A stretch of 64,000 bases of DNA from positions 1,054,001 through 1,118,000 of the forward strand of contig NZ_SGWV01000007.1 in the NCBI RefSeq assembly GCF_004216565.1, read 5' to 3'. This stretch comes from Sphaerotilus mobilis (lineage in GTDB: Bacteria > Pseudomonadota > Gammaproteobacteria > Burkholderiales > Burkholderiaceae_C). The translations under genes and the position numbers were made by a program. Below the pieces are notes generated by a model. It worked only from the letters and a program-made list of their open reading frames with translations. It searched no databases and had not been told where the DNA came from. Below, piece after piece: positions 60,547 to 64,000 of this stretch; the stretch's first letter is position 1, and every line of letters begins with the position of its first letter.

Positions 60547-62367
60547 TCAAGCCAAGCTCGTCCCCAGCTTCCACCCGCCACCCAGCTCGATCTGCAGCAC
60601 CTGGTCGTGCAGCGGCGCCAGCGTCTCGCGGTGGCCGACGCTGACCAGCACCGCTTGGGGCAGTTCGCGGCGGATCAGGCTGTAGAGGCTGTGTTCCAGA
60701 CCGGTGTCGGTGGCCGAGGTGGCCTCGTCGAGGAAGACCAGCGCCGGGCGTGTGGCGACCACGCGGCCGAAGGCGAGGCGTTGCTGCTCGCCCGGTGACA
60801 GGACCTGGGACCAGTCGCGGTCGACCTCCAGCTGGTCGGCCAGATGGCCCAGCTGGACCTGGTCGAGGATGGCGCGTGCCTGGGCATCGTCCAGCGTCGC
60901 GCGCGGGTAGGCCAGCGCGTGGCGCAGCGTGCCCAGCGGCAGGTAGGGCTTTTGCGACAGGAACAGGCAGTCGGCATCGTCCGGCCGGGCGGCGTTGCCC
61001 TGGGCATGCGGCCACAGGCCGGCAAGGCTGCGCAGCAAGGTGGTCTTGCCGCTGCCCGAAGGGCCGCGGATCAGCAGCGCCTGACCGGGGTCGAGTTGCA
61101 GGCTCAGGTCGGCGGTCAGCACCCGGCCGTCGGGCCGGCGCACCGTCAGGTGGTCGAGCGACAGGCCCTCGGGACGTGCCGCAAGCGTCGGCATCGTCAG
61201 CGCCCTGGCGGCATCGGTGTTGCCGGTGAAGCCGGTCAGGCGGTCGAGCACGGCCCGGTAGCTGGCAAACGAGTCGTAGGAGGTGCGGAAGAAGCTGAGC
61301 GCCTCCTCGACCTGGCCGAAGGCCTGCGCGGTCTGCATCACGTCGCCCAGCTTGATGGTGCCGGCGAACAGGCGCGGGGCCTGGATCAGGAAGGGGAAGA
61401 TGACCGCCACCTGGCTGATCGACAGGTTGTAGCCATCGAACTTCAGCGTGCGCCACAGCGTCGCCCAGGCGTTGGCGATGACGGCCATGAAGCCGCGTTC
61501 CAGCGTGACCCGCTCGGCCGCCTCGCCGCGGTACATGGCCACGCTCTCGCCGTACTCGCGCAGCCGCATCAGCAGGTAGCGGTAGGTGGCGGTGAGCTTC
61601 TCGTTGAGGAAGTTCAGGCTGATCAAGGGCCGGCCGATGCGCACCGCGAAGAAGGTTGCGACGATGACGTAGATGTAGACCAGGAAGACCATCGCCTGCG
61701 GCACCTCGGTGCCCGCCAGCGCCAGCGGCCCGGACAGGCCCCAGAGGATGCCGGTGAACTCGACCACCGAGACCACCGAGCCAACCAGCCCCATCGACAG
61801 TCCCAGCGTGTCGCCGACCAGGCTGGTGGCGTCCTGCTGGATGCGCTGCTCGGGGTTGTCGACCTCGGGGCTGGCGTAGCGGCCCAAGTGGTAGGCGCGG
61901 CCATCGAGCCAGCGTGTCAGCAGGCGGTCGTTCATCCACTCACGCCAGTGGATCGAGAACGCCGAACGGATGTAGCCATTGACCAGCGCCCGCACCACAT
62001 GCAGCGACGCCAGCAGCGCGAACAGGTGCATGTGGGTCCAGAAGGCCGGCTGGTCCAGCCCCTGCAGCGCCGTGTAGAAACCGTTGTACCAAAACGAGAA
62101 CAGCACGTTCACCCGCACCGTCAGCAGCACGAAGAACAGGATCAGCGCCACGCCCATCAGCGGCTTCCAGTCGCGCCACTGCCGCGGCCGCCCGCCGAGT
62201 TCGGCCGTGGAAGGCCAGAACCACGCGCCGCTGAGCGCCCAGAACTGGCGCCCCCAGACCGTCGTGCGGGCGAGCACCCCCATCACCACGACAAAGGCGA
62301 CCAGCGTCACCGCATAGGTGCGCGCCAGCCAGATCGCGCTGTTGAGCAATTCTTGGTTCCAGTCCAT
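60547..62367 (-). CDS. SbmA/BacA-like (YddA-type) ABC transporter with fused ATPase
   Basis: A 606-residue inner-membrane protein. The N-terminal SbmA_BacA-like domain has about six helices (WLARTYAVTLVAFVVVMGVL; LMGVALILFFVLLTVRVNVL; and others to residue 330) with FSFWYNGFYTALQ and NPEQRIQQD, typical of the family. The ATPase follows: Walker A GPSGSGKTT, signature LSPGEQQRLAFGR, Walker B LVFLDEATSATD. Relatives import peptides, vitamin B12 or very-long-chain lipids; substrate not assignable here. It stands between the toxin-antitoxin genes and ppa, each with its own signals. Confidence 0.9.
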   Translation of the reverse strand: MDWNQELLNSAIWLARTYAVTLVAFVVVMGVLARTTVWGRQFWALSGAWFWPSTAELGGRPRQWRDWKPLMGVALILFFVLLTVRVNVLFSFWYNGFYTALQGLDQPAFWTHMHLFALLASLHVVRALVNGYIRSAFSIHWREWMNDRLLTRWLDGRAYHLGRYASPEVDNPEQRIQQDATSLVGDTLGLSMGLVGSVVSVVEFTGILWGLSGPLALAGTEVPQAMVFLVYIYVIVATFFAVRIGRPLISLNFLNEKLTATYRYLLMRLREYGESVAMYRGEAAERVTLERGFMAVIANAWATLWRTLKFDGYNLSISQVAVIFPFLIQAPRLFAGTIKLGDVMQTAQAFGQVEEALSFFRTSYDSFASYRAVLDRLTGFTGNTDAARALTMPTLAARPEGLSLDHLTVRRPDGRVLTADLSLQLDPGQALLIRGPSGSGKTTLLRSLAGLWPHAQGNAARPDDADCLFLSQKPYLPLGTLRHALAYPRATLDDAQARAILDQVQLGHLADQLEVDRDWSQVLSPGEQQRLAFGRVVATRPALVFLDEATSATDTGLEHSLYSLIRRELPQAVLVSVGHRETLAPLHDQVLQIELGGGWKLGTSLA

Positions 62368-62434
62368 GGGTCCTCGTGATTCGTTCGATTTCTGCGGGCA
62401 CGAAGCCGCGAGACTAAATCAGCGGACGAAAAAA

Positions 62435-62459
62435 AAGAGAGCCCGGGGGCTCTCTCTTT
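62435..62459 (-). terminator. Rho-independent terminator of ppa
   Basis: On the minus strand the stem AGAGAGCCC/GGGCTCTCT is followed by an uninterrupted run of eight T, a textbook terminator 20 bases after the ppa stop. Confidence 0.92.
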
Positions 62460-62479
62460 CGGGGCTCGGGACGAGCCGA

Positions 62480-63019
62480 TCAGGCCTGGCTGGACTTGGC
62501 GTAGTTTTCCATGCCGGTCACGACCTCGGCCTTGGCCGACTCCGGGCCTTCCCAGCCCTGGACCTTGACCCACTTGCCGACCTCGAGGTCCTTGTAGTGC
62601 TCGAAGAAGTGCTGGATCGCCTTCAGGCGCATCTGGTTGATGTCCTCGGGCTTCTGCCAGTGGGTGTAGATCGGCAGGATCTTGTCGATCGGCACGGCGA
62701 GCAGCTTGGCGTCGCCACCGGCCTCGTCGTCCATCTTCAGCACGCCGATCGGGCGGCAGGTGACGACCACGCCCGGGGTCAGCGGGTAGGGGGTGATGAC
62801 CAGCACGTCGACCGGGTCGCCGTCATCGGCCAGCGTCTGAGGGATGTAGCCGTAGTTGCACGGGTAGTGCATGGCGGTCGTCATGAAGCGGTCGACGAAG
62901 ATCGCGCCGGTCTCCTTGTCGACCTCGTACTTGATCGGGTCGGCGTTCATCGGGATCTCGATGATCACGTTGAACTGATCGGGCGCCTTGGCGCCGGGGG
63001 TGACGTTGTGCAGGCTCAT
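62480..63019 (-). CDS. ppa: Inorganic pyrophosphatase (family I, soluble)
   Basis: A 179-residue pyrophosphatase that drives biosynthesis by hydrolysing pyrophosphate in the cytosol. The metal-site motif [28 protein letters not shown] and [12 protein letters not shown] are canonical. Length matches E. coli (176). It has its own strong terminator and is divergent from hppA, so this locus encodes both a soluble and a membrane pyrophosphatase. Confidence 0.97.
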   Translation of the reverse strand: MSLHNVTPGAKAPDQFNVIIEIPMNADPIKYEVDKETGAIFVDRFMTTAMHYPCNYGYIPQTLADDGDPVDVLVITPYPLTPGVVVTCRPIGVLKMDDEAGGDAKLLAVPIDKILPIYTHWQKPEDINQMRLKAIQHFFEHYKDLEVGKWVKVQGWEGPESAKAEVVTGMENYAKSSQA

Positions 63020-63337
63020 GGGGGATCGGCCAGGTGGTTGTGGAGACGGGGTCGGCGCGGCGTTCTCTTGGCTTGCAAAGCCGGGTTGCCGTCAACCGGG
63101 AATCGCCCGGATTCTACGGTTGGGCCTTGCGGTGGCCTTGCGTTGGCCGGCCCGCTTGACCGAGGTCAGCCGGGCCTGTCCCAGGGTGGAACGTGCTGGA
63201 AAACACGGGGCGGGGCCGGGAAACCCTTCCCCTAGCATGGGTCCGCCTCGCAGGAGGCACCGCAGGCACGATGCCGTCGCGGGGCGCTCATCGCCCGGCG
63301 ACGCTCCCGATGATCAATCGATGAGGAAGGAAACCCC
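63020..63337. other. Divergent ppa/hppA regulatory region
   Basis: A 318-bp spacer with no gene. On the minus strand TAGAAT (plus-strand 63111-63116) is a good -10 for ppa. A GC hairpin GTCGC-GGGGCG/CGCCC-GGCGAC sits near 63272-63296, and AGGAAGG (63324-63330) is the hppA ribosome site. No clear hppA promoter was found. Confidence 0.5.
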
Positions 63338-64000
63338 ATGTCGTCATCCACGGCGCTGATGCTGGCGCTGCTCTGTGGCCTGGCAGCCGTCATCTACGGC
63401 TTTGTCACCCGCAGCTGGATCCTGGGCCAGGACGCGGGCAATGCCCGCATGCAGGAAATCTCCGCAGCGGTGCAGCAAGGTGCCGCCGCTTACCTGGCGC
63501 GGCAGTACCGCACCATCGCGATCGTCGGCGTGGCGCTGGCCATCCCGATCGCGCTGTTCCTGGGTGGCATGACGGCGACAGGCTTCGTGCTCGGCGCGGT
63601 GCTGTCGGGGGCTTGCGGCTTCATCGGCATGAACGTGTCGGTGCGCGCCAACGTGCGCACCGCGCAGGCCGCCACCCGCGGCATCGGGCCGGCGCTGGAC
63701 GTGGCCTTCCGCGGCGGCGCCATCACCGGCATGCTGGTGGTCGGCCTGGGCCTGCTGGGCGTGACCGGCTTCTTCTACGTCGTCACCGGCGGCACCAACG
63801 TGTCGAGCGAATCGCTCAAGCCGCTGCTGGGCCTGGCCTTCGGCTCGTCGCTGATCTCGATCTTTGCCCGTCTGGGCGGCGGCATCTTCACCAAGGGCGC
63901 GGACGTCGGCGCCGACCTGGTCGGCAAGGTCGAGGCTGGCATTCCCGAGGACGACCCGCGCAACCCGGCGGTGATCGCCGACAACGTCGGTGACAACGTC
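63338..64000 (+). CDS. hppA: Membrane-bound H+-translocating pyrophosphatase, 3' truncated by window edge
   Basis: The frame opens at ATG 63338 behind AGGAAGG and stays open to the window end (221 codons). It has helix 1 ([19 protein letters not shown]), [19 protein letters not shown], several further helices, and the diagnostic catalytic segment [20 protein letters not shown] ([11 protein letters not shown]). These enzymes couple pyrophosphate hydrolysis to proton (or sodium) pumping across the inner membrane. The residue that separates potassium-dependent from independent types lies beyond the window. Confidence 0.96.
   Translation, partial: MSSSTALMLALLCGLAAVIYGFVTRSWILGQDAGNARMQEISAAVQQGAAAYLARQYRTIAIVGVALAIPIALFLGGMTATGFVLGAVLSGACGFIGMNVSVRANVRTAQAATRGIGPALDVAFRGGAITGMLVVGLGLLGVTGFFYVVTGGTNVSSESLKPLLGLAFGSSLISIFARLGGGIFTKGADVGADLVGKVEAGIPEDDPRNPAVIADNVGDNV

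Overview
The window is GC-rich, densely coding proteobacterial chromosome. Gene content and order (glyA-nrdR-pilins-ribD-rib-ribH-nusB, tolQRA, edd/eda, betaproteobacterial-style MCP and HD-GYP proteins) point to a free-living betaproteobacterium of the order Burkholderiales, most like the Leptothrix/Sphaerotilus/Rubrivivax/Roseateles group. The genus is inference. No rRNA, tRNA, insertion sequence, prophage or CRISPR array was seen. Both edges cut genes: pilY1 lacks its 5' part and hppA lacks its 3' part.

Layout. 1-3870: the end of pilY1, overlapped by a small TonB-C protein gene. 3871-9235: a histone-deacetylase-fold hydrolase facing a MoxR ATPase - DUF58 - transglutaminase (TgpA) operon; its DUF58 gene carries a 90-bp in-frame tandem repeat at its 3' end. 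9289-13655: an MsbA-type ABC exporter, a shared terminator, then the Entner-Doudoroff pair edd-eda on the minus strand. 13799-19471: ChaC-like cyclotransferase, MocA-like nucleotidyltransferase, pdxH, msrA, a YdcF-family protein, an unexplained structured intergenic element, and ubiD. 19730-22752: a lytic transglycosylase, then glyA with a ZTP (pfl) riboswitch in its leader, then nrdR. 22873-27263: five overlapping or closely spaced minor pilin genes (FimT/PilE/PilW/PilX/PilV types). 27361-30794: ribD, a ribBA-like gene whose RibA half has lost its zinc site, ribH, nusB. 30820-36256: aminotransferase, a tail-anchored Ser/Thr kinase, ybgC and tolQRA, tightly packed. 36420-40282: an HD-GYP protein coupled to a PAS-GGDEF-EAL protein whose GGDEF active site is degenerate. 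40317-43927: an HtrA protease opposite rarD and a membrane-anchored TAXI-like protein. 44060-49062: a VapBC-like module, a secreted nuclease lipoprotein, and the Lhr-type helicase/PdeM repair pair. 49050-53634: an unknown protein, an aminopeptidase P and an MCP with an abnormal signalling tip. 53952-60446: a metzincin lipoprotein, NAD synthetase, a FemAB/GNAT-like protein and a ParE/RHH toxin-antitoxin pair. 60547-64000: an SbmA/YddA-type ABC transporter, soluble pyrophosphatase and, divergent from it, a membrane proton-pumping pyrophosphatase.

Most of the window is core metabolism and envelope biology. The least ordinary signals are the glyA riboswitch with a possible hairpin-switch platform, the 90-bp repeat between DUF58 and tgpA, the hairpin-rich element at about 17645-17790, the MCP with a rewritten tip, and a c-di-GMP protein that keeps an I-site beside a dead GGDEF. 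I did not find a convincing wholly new multi-gene system.
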